Shown here: piece by piece, positions 35,463 to 47,633 of the stretch | Position numbering within the stretch: position 1 is the first letter of the stretch | How the letters are laid out: each line of letters begins with the position of its first letter | Source: Microvelia longipes | Lineage: Eukaryota > Arthropoda > Insecta > Hemiptera > Veliidae | NCBI GenBank assembly: GCA_018340805.1 | Contig: JACMZG010000008.1 | Coordinates: 81,128,444-81,192,443 of the forward strand | DNA: 64,000 nucleotides | Reading direction: 5' to 3' | Translations under genes and position numbers: made by a program | Notes under the pieces: generated by a model | Database searches by the model: none | What the model was told of the DNA's origin: nothing | What the model saw: the letters and a program-made list of their open reading frames with translations, nothing else

Positions 35463-38201
35463 CCCTCCCCCACACTTTTCTTGCTTTGGTTAATGTTGTG
35501 CAGTCGGAATGGATTTTTTTGACAAACCAAAAAACTAAGGTGTGTATGGATGACCAAAATTTTATACGAGCATAGTTTTGAACCTTTCCTTGATTATTTC
35601 TTTGAAAAATTTAGGAAAATTGAGAAACAGGTAATAATGTTTCTGTTATTAGTATAAAAGATAACCTATGCAATAATAGGATTGTTTGCAAGATTGTGTT
35701 TGCGGACCACAATTAATATCTTAAAAATAAAAAACTTCCGTTCTATAAATCTAAATATGGCTAAAAATAGTAAATAATACAATATAAATTCATCATGATT
35801 TAAAATGGTAAACAATAATTAAAAACTTTCGTGGGAAAATCAACTTAATAACCATGAACTATAAAATTTAATTGAAAAATAATATTTATCAATTTTGTAT
35901 GCCTATTACCAATTAAGAAACAAATAAATTTAAACTTTACAATAAGATATTTATCTATGACTTTAAACTCTATGATTTCTCTATTATAAGGGTTATTTAA
36001 TTTTTTCATGAATTTAAAAATACAGTATTCTATTGTATTCAAAATATTCTTAATCTATTGTGTTATAAGAACGTTTTTTGTTTTTGTTTAAAAGGTCTTA
36101 TTAGTTAATTATACAGAAAATAAATATATTTGTTATTTTTTTTAATTTCTTTATTTATGTAACAAAAATGAAAAAAAGTTTAAAGCAGAACAAAGGGACT
36201 AGCGGATAAAAGATTGTCTGATACCACTATAAAAAAATATATATATATATAATATTCAATAGTAAAGTAGGAGGTACAAAAAGTACAAAATGGCGTCTGT
36301 TAAAAATAATTAGATAAAAAATAATAATCTTTTCAAAAAAATCTAAAATTTTATTCCTTGTGGAGATTTACCATATTTTTCTTTTTTTAGTATTTTATTT
36401 TTATAGAGGTAATTTTATAAACATTTTTTATGGAATGTTATAAAGTATATAAATAGTTTATAAAAATAAGAATGTCCATATAACTTGTAATTGGCCAATT
36501 AAGTTAACTGCTTTAAGTTAATAATATTTAATAAAAAACAACTTTGAAAAAGAGTTAAGTTAATAAATAAATAAAAACTTGAAAATAAAAATAAGGAACA
36601 TAAGAAAATAATATTTACAAAATAATGACAAAATACAAGGAAAACATAAGATGGAAAATCTAAAACATGAGTTAAGAAAAATGACTTTATTATTAACTAA
36701 TAATACAAATATTTAAAGCAGCCATGTATTTATAATTTAGAAAATATATTTAACTAAATAAAATTCTAGTCTGAAATTTATTGTCTTTATGTTACAATAA
36801 ATATTATTATTATTTTTTTTTATTATTAAAGTAGAAAACTGTATGCTTTTTAGTTTAAGTTTAATTTATTTCGGACATTTTAAATTTATGGTCTTAGTTC
36901 TCATTAATGAAATAATACGAAAAGTCGTATCTATTTATGTATCTATTTGATTAGTATTATATTGTCTTATTATTTAAGATGACCAATATAAAATTCTCAG
37001 TTTTAAGTTTATTTTATTGGGGGCATTTTAAATTTATAATAAGGTTTATTTAGTGTCTAATTTAGTTAGATTTATTGTTTTATTGTCCATTAGGTAGGGA
37101 ATAAAGAAGTTTAAATATGAGTGTTAGCAATAGTAGTACTAATAAAACTATAAAGAATTAAACTGTTTCAAATGGATTTTATTGTCTAGTTTAGGGCATT
37201 AGTTGTTAAAATCGGGTATCTTGGAACTCATCCTTAACACATCGTATTCGCTACGCTCATATATCTACAGTGGTCATATATCTGCAATGGTCATATATTT
37301 ACAGTACAGTGGTCATATATCTACAATGGTCTATATATTCAGGCGGCGTCATACCATATCGTTATTAGCACTACACCAAACCCATGAAACCGATATTAGA
37401 TTCGATGCTCACCCATTTCAGGACAACCTATTACCGATAAAGATCAATTTTCTTATAAGAAAACCAAAGGATTTAAGGAACAAGCTCACTTTAAAATATT
37501 ATCAATTTATAGCAAGAATTTCACGAATTAAATTTTTAAATTGTGAATGTTAAAACTCAAAACTGATTAACGGAGATTTCCACGACTTAACATATATTTC
37601 CACAACATATATTTCAACGACTTAACATATATTTGCACGACTTTACCCTGAGACTTTATTATTTATTCCTACCATGATTCAAAGTATGTAATTAAAGTTT
37701 ACTATCTTTCCACATAAAAAAAAACATTGTTCTCAAACTAAGTCTGTGCTCATAATAGGGAGTGTATACAAAATAAAGGAAAGAATCCGCCACAATATAC
37801 TATGGAGCAACTTGTGTACAAAAATGAAGATATGAAATATAAACATGAACATTTCTACCAATATGAAGGGGTGGGTTCCAACAACTACATAACAAAGAGG
37901 TTGTCTAGTATTCCTTTCAACTGAGTGAATAAAAAAGGGGGGGGGGTTATTTGGTTGAAAGCCTGTTATGCTGTAGTCTTATATCAGTAAGTGGTAAGAA
38001 AAACTTAAAACCAACTTTTCTAACCTCACTAGAACAGATGATGAACTTTATTTAGGAACTAAATATTATAAGTTTGTGAGGACTTAATTTTGATTTTAAT
38101 ATTTTTTTAAGCTCCTGATTTTGACAGTTAATCTCAAATGCGCAGTATTTGCTAATCTTATAAATTATAATTAAGTTCACAAATTACACTATTCCAATAA
38201 T
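35463..38201. other. Very AT-rich intergenic stretch
   Basis: No gene recognised. A short family A head-like word occurs at 37,205-37,262 (aaatcgggtatcttggaac, attcgctacgctc), followed by a small ~19-bp tandem (tggtcatatatctacaa) to about 37,340. A run of ten G is at about 37,937. Confidence 0.45.
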
Positions 38202-38434
38202 ACGGCCTTCGGCCCGTAGCCGCGACGCGGTCTCGGCCGCTTCGCGCCCGTCCGCTCGCGGGTCGGCCACCGGCGCTTCGGCGGCCGGGGCTCCTAGTGG
38301 CCGCTTTGCGCCACATTGTTGTTGTTTTTGTATTATGTATGGTTTCATTTTCGTTTCTTGTTATGCTTTTGCCACGTATTTAGCGAATTTTCACAGCCTT
38401 CGTTTTCACAGGCCCGCTGCGCGGGCTGAGGGGC
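38202..38434. other. GC-rich islet with clustered short hairpins
   Basis: 38,202-38,314 is overwhelmingly G+C in a strongly AT-rich neighbourhood. It is built from short inverted repeats with TTC/TTCG centres: cggccttcggcccg, cgcttcggcg, gtggccgctttgcgccac. A separate hairpin gcccgctgcgcgggc sits at 38,412-38,426. It resembles GC clusters of some organelle genomes more than a CpG island. No coding frame was recognised. It could be a degenerate GC-rich repeat or transferred DNA. Confidence 0.6.
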
Positions 38435-39864
38435 ATTTTGCAATTTGATTTTATTAATTCCTCTATTTAATAGTAAGCAATGGTTATTTGACAGTTAACA
38501 AGCCATATAAAAAAAAATAATAATTATATTTTAAATAATAATAATACGTTTTTATAGAGGTATAAAGAATACAGAAAAAATCCACACGTTTAGCAACTGT
38601 TGGAGTATGTAACCTTGTATAAGGATAAGAAAAGATTATAGTTTATCTGTTCATCAGTTTTTTAGTTATCGTCCAACATACAAAAGGGCATTAACTCTTA
38701 ACAATTTATGATTGTTTATTTACAATTTAAAGAAAAATGTTCAAATTTGTTTTGTAAACAAATTGTTTATTTGAGTATACCTTAGGTTGAAAAAATATAT
38801 TCATTTTTTTTAAAATAAAAATACGTTTTGTTTCATTAGGGTTGTCCGATTGAGCTGAAACCGGTCGCAATTCGTTTAGAATGACTTCGACCTATAAAGA
38901 CAATACTCGAGGTTCCTTCCTCTTTACGGGCGTGCTTAGTCGGCGTGGTTTAGTGGGAGCATTTTGTCCTGTCGCTCTGGGACAGTAGCTTACAGGATGG
39001 AGCAAGAGGTAAAGAGCTCCTTATTCATTTACTTACATCCCACCCTCTAACACTACTGACCCAAAACAATCGTACGCAGTTTTGACTAGACGCCATATAC
39101 ATATATACAAGATATATATATATGTATTACCGTTTGCGCCTTTGTGGGGTTCGATTTGAGCTGAAATGGTCTTAATCGATTAGCTACCGCATCTAATAAA
39201 TACGAATACCTGTTTTAAAAGCCATTCAGTTTCAAAAAAAAAATTTTTTTTCATTACGTCATAAACCTTTGGTTGATGAGCGTCTAATGTTTTTTAACAA
39301 TAGGCCTCGATAACCTCCACACATCTCCGATTTGCAAGTTCGTTTCAATTTAGAGAACGCTTCGGAGTTATCGTTCGCATTAGAAGGGTAGAAACTCTTA
39401 CCATCATATATTATATATATACATATATATATATGTAACATATATATACATATATATATTAAACTATTTTCGGACAATGTTTTTTGTTTTATCAGGGGAG
39501 CAATAGAGCGATTCCGCTCACTTCCACCCTCAACTTCGTCATCCGACAACCTCATAAGCGTCATTTTCATTATGAATATTCGCTAAAAACAAGATCAGAG
39601 TACTTATTTAGGTATTAATCTATGAATATTCAATGGCTCATACACTTGATAATATAGGACATATTCTGTCATCCGAACAACCTCAAAGTATCCCTTCACA
39701 TGGGATTGTATGTTCCACACGTTTTGAGTATGGATCACTGCATTTCTCAAACTACAACATACTTCATAAATACTTCATCAAACATACATACTTACATACA
39801 ACATACATACGTCTTAAATACTTAGAATAAAAGTGTAGAAGTAATAGTCCAAGAACCAGACCTG
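38435..39864. other. Intergenic sequence with related short modules
   Basis: No gene recognised. ttgagctgaaaccggtcgc near 38,850 and ttgagctgaaatggtctta near 39,157 resemble each other and the unit of the tandem array at 61,450-61,815. TA-rich palindromic tracts lie at 39,097-39,125 and 39,405-39,465. Confidence 0.4.
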
Positions 39865-40090
39865 AAATGTTGACTCGATTTTGTCTATTCAAACCAAATT
39901 TTTGAAAATATACCTTTAATTATAAAGAAAATCATAGTCTGCCTATCCAGAGTTAAGTCCTTCATATGATTGCGCATAGTTAAAAGTTTATAAAATCGCA
40001 CAAATTTCAGTTTTCTCGAAATAAGTTGTTCCAGTACATCGTGTGCAAATCATGTAGAGAACATTTTTTTTAAAGTTGGTATATAATTAC
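39865..40090. mobile_element. Inverted-repeat element, family C copy 2
   Basis: Shares catagtctgcctatccagag, catatgattgcgcat and ttataaaatcgcac, then cagttttctcg, with 3,960-4,500 in reverse orientation. The second arm is not preserved here. Confidence 0.6.
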
Positions 40091-40473
40091 AAAATATACA
40101 TATATGTTTAACTTTTTATGGTAGCTAGAGCTCAACTCATGTGGTGATTTGAGCTGATCGTATAGAAATGTAGAAGAGACAACCTAGTCATACAACTCTT
40201 GAGATAAGAACACCAATGTGCATGCCATATCCTATCAATGGAACTGCATCTGAATATTTCCCTTTTAAATTGGTCGGATTTTCTCTCTATTACGATATTG
40301 TAACCAATTTACAGTTTGGGTTATACGGATTGTTACATAGAGAGGTGAATATTTGAACGAAAACATGCCTATAGACAATTTACATGATATTTCTTATTTT
40401 CATAAAAAAAAAATTCTTTTCTCTAAACTTCTTTCTTGGAAATCTTACAACGTGTTGAATCGAAACTTGTTGC

Positions 40474-41391
40474 NNNNNNNNNNNNNNNNNNNNNNNNNNN
40501 NNNNNNNNNNNNNNNNNNNNNNNNNNNNNNNNNNNNNNNNNNNNNNNNNNNNNNNNNNNNNNNNNNNNNNNNNNNNNNNNNNNNNNNNNNNNNNNNNNNN
40601 NNNNNNNNNNNNNNNNNNNNNNNNNNNNNNNNNNNNNNNNNNNNNNNNNNNNNNNNNNNNNNNNNNNNNNNNNNNNNNNNNNNNNNNNNNNNNNNNNNNN
40701 NNNNNNNNNNNNNNNNNNNNNNNNNNNNNNNNNNNNNNNNNNNNNNNNNNNNNNNNNNNNNNNNNNNNNNNNNNNNNNNNNNNNNNNNNNNNNNNNNNNN
40801 NNNNNNNNNNNNNNNNNNNNNNNNNNNNNNNNNNNNNNNNNNNNNNNNNNNNNNNNNNNNNNNNNNNNNNNNNNNNNNNNNNNNNNNNNNNNNNNNNNNN
40901 NNNNNNNNNNNNNNNNNNNNNNNNNNNNNNNNNNNNNNNNNNNNNNNNNNNNNNNNNNNNNNNNNNNNNNNNNNNNNNNNNNNNNNNNNNNNNNNNNNNN
41001 NNNNNNNNNNNNNNNNNNNNNNNNNNNNNNNNNNNNNNNNNNNNNNNNNNNNNNNNNNNNNNNNNNNNNNNNNNNNNNNNNNNNNNNNNNNNNNNNNNNN
41101 NNNNNNNNNNNNNNNNNNNNNNNNNNNNNNNNNNNNNNNNNNNNNNNNNNNNNNNNNNNNNNNNNNNNNNNNNNNNNNNNNNNNNNNNNNNNNNNNNNNN
41201 NNNNNNNNNNNNNNNNNNNNNNNNNNNNNNNNNNNNNNNNNNNNNNNNNNNNNNNNNNNNNNNNNNNNNNNNNNNNNNNNNNNNNNNNNNNNNNNNNNNN
41301 NNNNNNNNNNNNNNNNNNNNNNNNNNNNNNNNNNNNNNNNNNNNNNNNNNNNNNNNNNNNNNNNNNNNNNNNNNNNNNNNNNNNNNNNNNN
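40474..41391. other. Assembly gap (918 N)
   Basis: A run of 918 N. Apparent reading frames that cross it are meaningless. It lies about 200 bases before the satellite, which may be why assembly failed here. Confidence 1.
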
Positions 41392-41602
41392 TTTGGTATA
41401 TTCCGAAAAAGTATATTCAAATGGGGCCAATATGCGGACCGGATAAAACATTTTGAGCAAAAAATCCGTGTTGTACATCGTTTAAAAGCTCTTAAAGATA
41501 GAAAAAGCAAAATATATTCCTTTCAATGATCAACAATTCTCAAATTTTTTTATTAATTAAAATGGCGGCTAAACATAATAACGTCTATAAAAATAAACTT
41601 AA

Positions 41603-44600
41603 ACGAGCCTTCTTTTACCATTTATTATTATAAATTACGCGAGCCTTTTTTAATATGCATTAATATAAATATAAGCAATCTAGCGAGCGAAGCGAGCCTA
41701 TTTTGTAACGTTGTATTATAAAAATATAAGCAATCAGCGAGCGAAGGCGAGCCCTATTTTTAACGTTGTATTATTAACAATATAAGCAATCTAGCGAGCG
41801 AAGCCGAGCCTTTTTTACTATGCCATTAAATATTAATATAAGCAATCTAGCGAGCGAAGCGAGCCTCTTTTAACTATTTATTATTATAAATAATAGCGAG
41901 CCTTCTTTAAATGCATTAATATAAATATAAGCAATCTAGCGAGCGAAGCGAGCCTATTTGTAACGTTTGTCTTATAAAAATATAAGCAATCTAGCGAGCG
42001 AAGCGAGCCTATTTTTAAACGTTGTATTATAACAAATTAAGCAATCTAGCGAGCGAAGCGAGCCTTTTTTACTATGCATTATATTAATATAAGCAATCTA
42101 GCGAGCGAAGCGCCTTTTTTACAACTATATTTATTATCAATATAAGCAAACTAGCGCGAGCGAGCTATTTTAACGTAGTATTTTATTATAAGCAATCTAG
42201 CAACAAAGCGAGCCTATTTTTAACGTTGTATTATTACAATAATAAGCAATCTAGCGAGCGAAGCGAGCTTTTTTACATGCACTTAATATTATATATAAGC
42301 AATCTGCAGCGAAGCGAGCCTTTAAATATATTTATTATAAATATAAGCAACTAGCGAGCGAGCGAGCCTATTTTAACGTAGTATTATTATAAATTAAGCA
42401 ATCTAGAAGAAAGCGACCTTTTAACGTTGTATTATTACAAATATAAGCAATCTAGAGCGAAGCGAGCCTTTTACTATGCTTAATATTAATATAAAAATCT
42501 AGCCAGGAACGAGCTTTTTTACAATATATTTTATTATAAATATAAGCAATCTAGCGAGCGAAGCGAGCCTATTTTTTAAGTTGTATTATTATAAATATAA
42601 GCAATCTAGCGAGCGAAGCGAGCCTTTTTACTATGCATTAATATTCTAATATAAGCATCTAGCGAGCCTTTTTACTATGTTATTATAAATATAACGCAAT
42701 CTCGCGAGCGAAGCGAGTCTTTTACTTGCAATCAATTAAATTACGCAATCTTAAGCGGCGGATGCAGCTTATTTACAATATACTTTTTATTTATTAAATA
42801 TAAGAATCCTAGCGAGCGAAGCGAGCTAATTTTGACGTTGTATTATTATATATCTACAGAATCTAGGAGCCTTCTTTTACCATTTATATTATAAATATAA
42901 GCAAGAAGCGAGCGAAGCGAGCTTTTTTAATATGCATTAATCTAAATCAGCAATCTAGCGAGCCCGATAGCGAGCCTTTTCTACAATATAATTTTATGAT
43001 AAGTATAAGCAATCTAGCGTGCGAAGCGAGCTTCTTTTTAACATGCATGAATATAAATCTACGCAAGTCTAGCGAGGCGAAGCGAGCCTTCTTTTACCAT
43101 TTCTTATTATACGAATATACGCGAGCCTTTTTTAATATCATAATATTAAATATAAGCAATCTACGAGCCAAGCGAGCCTATGTGTAACGTTGTCTTATAA
43201 CAAAATAATAAGCATCTAAGCGAGCGACAGCGAGCCTATTTTTAACGTGTTATTATAACAAATATAAGCAATTAGCGAGCGAAGCGAGCCTATTTTATAT
43301 GCATAATATTAAATATAAGCAATCTAGCGAGCGAAGCGAGCCTTTTTTACAATATATTTTATTATCAATAAAAGAAACTAGCGAGCCGGAAGCGAGCCAT
43401 TTTTAACGTAGTAATTATTTAAATATAAGCAATCTAGCAAGCAAAGCGAGCCTATTTTTAACGTGTAATTTTACACAATATAAGCAATCTAGCGAGCGAA
43501 GCGAGCCTTTTTTTACTATGCAGTATATTATATATTAAGCAATCTTGCCAGCGAAGCGAGCCTTTTTTACAATATATTTTATTATAATATAAGCAACTAG
43601 CAAGCGAAGCGAGCCATTTTTAACGTAGTATTATTATATATAAGCATCTACAGCAAAGCTATTTTTAACGTTGTATTATTACAATATAAGCAATCTAGCG
43701 AGCGAAGCGAGCCTTTTTACTATGCTTTATATTAAATATATAGCAATCTACCCAGCGAAGCGAGCCTTTTTTACAATATATTTATTATAATATAAGCAAT
43801 CTAGCGAGCGAAGCGAGCCTATTTTTAACGTTGTATTATTATAAATATAAGCAATCAGCGAGCGAAGCGAGCCTTTTTTTAACTATGCATTAAATATTTA
43901 ATATAAGCAATCAGCGAGCCTCTTTACATGTATTATTATAAATATACGCAATTAGCGAGCGAAGCGGCCTCTTTTACTTGCATAATTAAAATTACGCAAT
44001 CTAGCGAGCGGAGCAGCCTTATTTACAATATATTTTATTATAATATAGCAATTAGCGAGCGAGCGAGCCTATTTTTGACGTTGTATTATTATAAATCTAC
44101 GCAATCTAGCGAGCCTTCTTTACCATTATTTATTATAATATAAAGCAATGAAGCGAGCGAAGCGAGCCTTTTTTAATATGCATTAATATAAATCTACGCA
44201 TCTAGCGAGCGAAGCGAGCCTTTTCTAAATATATTTTATTATAAGTATAAGCAATCTAGCGTGCGAGCGAGCTTCTTTTACATGCATGAATATAAATCTA
44301 CGCAATCTAGCGAGCGAAGCGAGCCTTCTTTACCATTTATTATTATAAATATATGCAATCAAGCGAGCGATGCGAGCCTTTTTACTATGCATTAATATAA
44401 ATTACGCAATCTAGCGAGCGAAGCCGAGCCTTTTTTACAATATATTTTATTATAATATAGCAATTTAGCGAGCGAAGCGAGCCTATTTTTAACGTTGTAT
44501 TTACAAATATAAGCAATCTAGCGAGCGAAGCGAGCCTTTTTACAATATATTTATTATAAATATAAGCAATCTAGCGAGCGAAGCGAGCCTTTTTTTAACT

Positions 44601-44700
44601 TTGTATTATTATAAAATAGCAATTAGCGAGCGTAGCGAGCCTTTTTTACTATGTAATGTTAAAGATACCTAAACTAGCAAGCGATGCGAGCCTTTTTGAG
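41603..44700. repeat. Satellite array, ~50-58-bp monomers with GC-rich core
   Basis: Fifty to sixty monomers, each with the core agcaatctagcgagcgaag followed by cgagcc, and an AT-rich linker. Linkers fall into a few recurrent types (ttaacgttgtattatt; ttactatgcattaatat; ttacaatatattttatt; ttctttaccatttatt) that alternate in a partly ordered way, suggesting higher-order repeats. Single-base losses are common in the cores. It starts shortly after an assembly gap. Confidence 0.97.
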
Positions 44701-45160
44701 TTTATATTTAAAATAGTATAGCATCCGAATGTTTTGATAAACTCATTTCGCTTGTTTTAAATTAATATTTTTTTTATGTATTCTTTGCCGTGAGTTCTTG
44801 ATGCAACGCATTACTAGTTATCCTTTATTTGATTTCTCTAAGAAGAAAGCGCACGTGCTTTTGAAGAGGAAGGAAATAAAAAAAAGTTCTTAAGTATGGT
44901 ATGCGCAGTAGAGTGACGGTGATGAAATAGAATCAAGAAATTCCTGACATCTCGCATCTTTGAATGGTCCCCCTCAAGAGGACAATTTATGCCCATTCTT
45001 CTTCCACTCCTTTATAATTCTTTTTATTCTTCTTTTTCCCCCTTTTTCGCTGTCTTATACCGATAACTTCCTTCATCCCAGACCTACTGGTCTTACGGCG
45101 AATTCTTTTTAATTCTTTTTTTTAACTTTTTCTTTTTAAAAGATTCTTAAGAGATGGCAA
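44701..45160. other. Unique sequence after satellite
   Basis: No gene recognised. T-rich stretches near 45,020-45,135. Confidence 0.35.
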
Positions 45161-45165
45161 TTAAG

Positions 45166-45171
45166 TTTATT
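45166..45171 (-). terminator. Polyadenylation signal AATAAA (minus strand)
   Basis: Canonical hexamer on the minus strand, 26 bases after the stop at 45,198-45,200 of the open segment described next. Confidence 0.3.
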
Positions 45172-45197
45172 TTGTCCGATTTGTATCAAAGAAATGT

Positions 45198-45470
45198 TTA
45201 TACTAAAACTTTTTTGTGTCGCTCCTCGTAAATAATTACTAATCTATTTTTAGCATCAAAGTGGTTTTGTCTATCAAAGTGTTTTGCAACACTTAATGGA
45301 TCAAGTCCGAACCAATACTGGTGTGCTGTAAACAAAAATTTGAACATTCTATGGATCGAACTAATACACCATTTATGTTTCTCCGTTAAGTTACAGACTG
45401 TTCTTCCAAGAAAGCTTAAGTCTTGCATTTTACAAGAGCCATCGTTGCTCATTGTAAGGGCTAAAGATAA
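45198..45470 (-). CDS. Possible unrecognised 3' exon
   Basis: An uninterrupted minus-strand frame whose internal ATG gives MSNDGSCKMQDLSFLGRTVC, continuing with a Cys/Trp/His-containing, low-repeat composition (HKWCISSIHRMFKFLFTAHQ) to a charged end. That is more protein-like than other AT-rich frames here. The stop is followed by AATAAA within 30 bases. Upstream it runs into a SINE (45,475-45,575), so a true start is not visible; an intron acceptor near 45,460 is possible. No family recognised. Confidence 0.3.
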   Translation of the reverse strand, partial: LSLALTMSNDGSCKMQDLSFLGRTVCNLTEKHKWCISSIHRMFKFLFTAHQYWFGLDPLSVAKHFDRQNHFDAKNRLVIIYEERHKKVLV

Positions 45471-45474
45471 AAAT

Positions 45475-45567
45475 TCTTGCGTGGTGGTCCGCATGTCGGG
45501 CGAATGTCCTTTGGGATGCGTGTTTCCGTTCTTAACCACAATCCTGGTAGGGACTATATATTTTTAT
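45475..45567 (+). mobile_element. tRNA-derived SINE, partial
   Basis: ttgcgtggtggtccgcatgt, cgggcgaatgtcctttggg, gcgtgtttccgt, then aatcctggtagggac and tttttatcg. This is the same head and 3' end as the 61.9 kb copy, with the middle shortened so that part of the B box is lost. Confidence 0.65.
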
Positions 45568-45850
45568 CGTTGATGTCATTTTATACTCATTTTATATTTA
45601 TTTTATACTTATGTTGATGTCATTTTATACTCATTTTATGTTTATTTTATACTTATGTTAATGTCATTTTATACTCATTTTATGTTTATTTTATTTTACA
45701 TTTTATGATTGTTTTTACTTATGTTTGATGTCATTTTATACTCATTTATGTTTATTTATACTTATGTATGTCATTTACACTCATTTTATGTTTATTTTAT
45801 ACATATGTTGATGTCATTTTATACTCATTTTATGCTTATTTTATACTTAT
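45568..45850. repeat. Tandem array, ~43-bp unit
   Basis: About six copies of gatgtcattttatactcatt followed by ttatgtttattttatacttatgtt, with small gaps. It starts at the 3' end of the SINE. Confidence 0.9.
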
Positions 45851-45954
45851 TTATTTAAATAAACCAATTTCATTTGATTTAATTATATTAAATATTAAAT
45901 TAAAACTAAATAAATTAAATTAAGCTTGCTAGTTAAGTGCTAATTAAGTGCTGA

Positions 45955-46074
45955 TTCTACTCTAGTTAAAGTAGACCCCTCTCCTAGGGAAAAATATATT
46001 GGGCCCCTTGACATGTACGATAGGGCTCTTTTAGGGCAAACCCACCTCGGGCCTTTTCGGATCAGTCCGCCACT
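45955..46074 (-). mobile_element. hAT-type transposon end fragment
   Basis: Ends with gatcagtccgccactg, the reverse complement of cagtggcggactg, a terminus common in hAT-superfamily elements of animals. Preceded by ggcccc and aaacccacctcgggcc. The opposite terminus was not found. Confidence 0.5.
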
Positions 46075-47351
46075 GATTATATTCAATATAATCCATATAT
46101 ATCAATAAAGAAGAAGCTGTTTAAGTGTGTGTCTTGCTTAATTCATTTTTAATTTTCATAAGTCTGGTTAGAAGATAAATGGATAAATTAGTTGATATTG
46201 TTTTCCTTCTCACTAATCATAGGCCGAAATAATTAGCAACAATATTGTCTTAAATTAATAATAGTTATAAAGGTAAATGAGATTATATTACTAGGATGGA
46301 ATAGCTGTGTTATCTAGGCTGGTTAATGTTGCGTGAAAGTGGTAAAAACTAATGGTTCGGAAAAACGAACAACAAAAAAAGGGATTTTTTAATATGTAGG
46401 TTTGTGTAAAGAATTGTGATACGTGGAGCAAGGCTCGAGACAAAGATAGGGAGAAACTGGATAGCATTTAAAATATTGACTACTCTCGGCAATGCGGGAC
46501 TCTCTTAAATTGAGACGAATGGATCCCTTACTCTATAAAAATGAATGCAAAGCCGCTATAAAAATGCATCTTTAAACACTTCACTATAAAGTCGCACTGT
46601 TCGGACCAGTAAGAGTAAAAGAGAAAACACTGCGGCCGACTTTACCAAATGGCTCATAAATAACAGCAAAAGCCGTTTCTTCTGCTAACTGTGTCTCTCG
46701 GGAACGAAATGTGGATTTACGGAGGTAATCTTTAGAAAAAAAGAAGAACAATCTGCCTACAAGTTACAACCTAAGCAATAATTGCCTTCTAAATCTAAAG
46801 GAGCGATTGCTCGCTGTATTTAGTTGCTTGAAATCACTTGTTTTTCTTAATTATAGCGTTAAAAGAGCCATTTATTTTAATATCAAATAGTTTATTTAAT
46901 CTTTAACAATAAACGTCCCTGTAATGGCATATACAGTATCTATAAAGAGACAGAGCAGATTCTTGATGCTTTTTCGGAAAAGCAACAACTACGTAAGAGC
47001 TTTTAATATTTAAAATAAATTTTAAGCCTAGTCCAAAACAAAATTTTAAAAGTGCAACTTATCTGTTATATTTTTAGATGTAACAGACAAGTAGCATTAT
47101 ATATTGTGCACTCTCGCTCAATTATTTTGTGTCAACTATGCATGTTTTGCAAAACTCGGTAGTATCAAATGATATACATTTTAGATGCCTCTAACACGAT
47201 TGTTGCCAATAAAATTACTATAGAATACATTTTAACTGCACAAATATTTTTTAATAATATACTTTTTTAAGTAACAGGAATAATGATAATATCTGTTATC
47301 ATAAGCAGGAAAACAACAAAATCGTCTAGCAATATATTAACGAAGTCGTGA
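46075..47351. other. Intergenic sequence, nothing recognised
   Basis: No coding segment or known repeat was recognised. Confidence 0.4.
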
Positions 47352-47625
47352 AAAGAGATATTATTACTAGAGCCCTATAGGTTGAATTTTGAAACATCGA
47401 AAAAGTTAAGAAACAAAATTACAGAAACTTATGTAGGAGAACGTTAAAAAATACAAATCAGAACACAAACAATGTGCGGGAAAACGGAATAAATTATAAC
47501 CTTAACTCACTCTTGAAGGAGGATTCAATAAGGTTACACAGACCCCCTGAGAGCCCCACAAAGATGTTTCAGACCTCTCAATATATTTAAATAGGCTATG
47601 TCTCCTCTAGTACATATCTCTATTG
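47352..47625 (+). mobile_element. MITE family B copy 3, imperfect 8-bp TSD
   Basis: Starts aaagagatattattactaga and ends ctctagtacatatctctattg. Internal markers ttttgaaacatcgaaaaagt, aggttacacaga and gatgtttcagacctctcaa match the family. Flanks agtcgtga (47,344-47,351) and agtcttga (47,626-47,633) form an 8-bp duplication with one mismatch. Confidence 0.8.
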
Positions 47626-47633
47626 AGTCTTGA

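Noticed and set aside
38940..39005. tRNA-like A box near ggcgtggtttagtggg
   Set aside because: No B box follows at the required distance, and the remainder forms a different hairpin.
40353..41510. Four reading frames of 336-376 codons
   Set aside because: They run through 918 N of an assembly gap and contain only a few real codons at each end.
41603..44700. CRISPR-like pattern of conserved repeat and variable spacer
   Set aside because: The linkers are not unique but recur in a few types, unit length varies, and the context is eukaryotic. It is a satellite.
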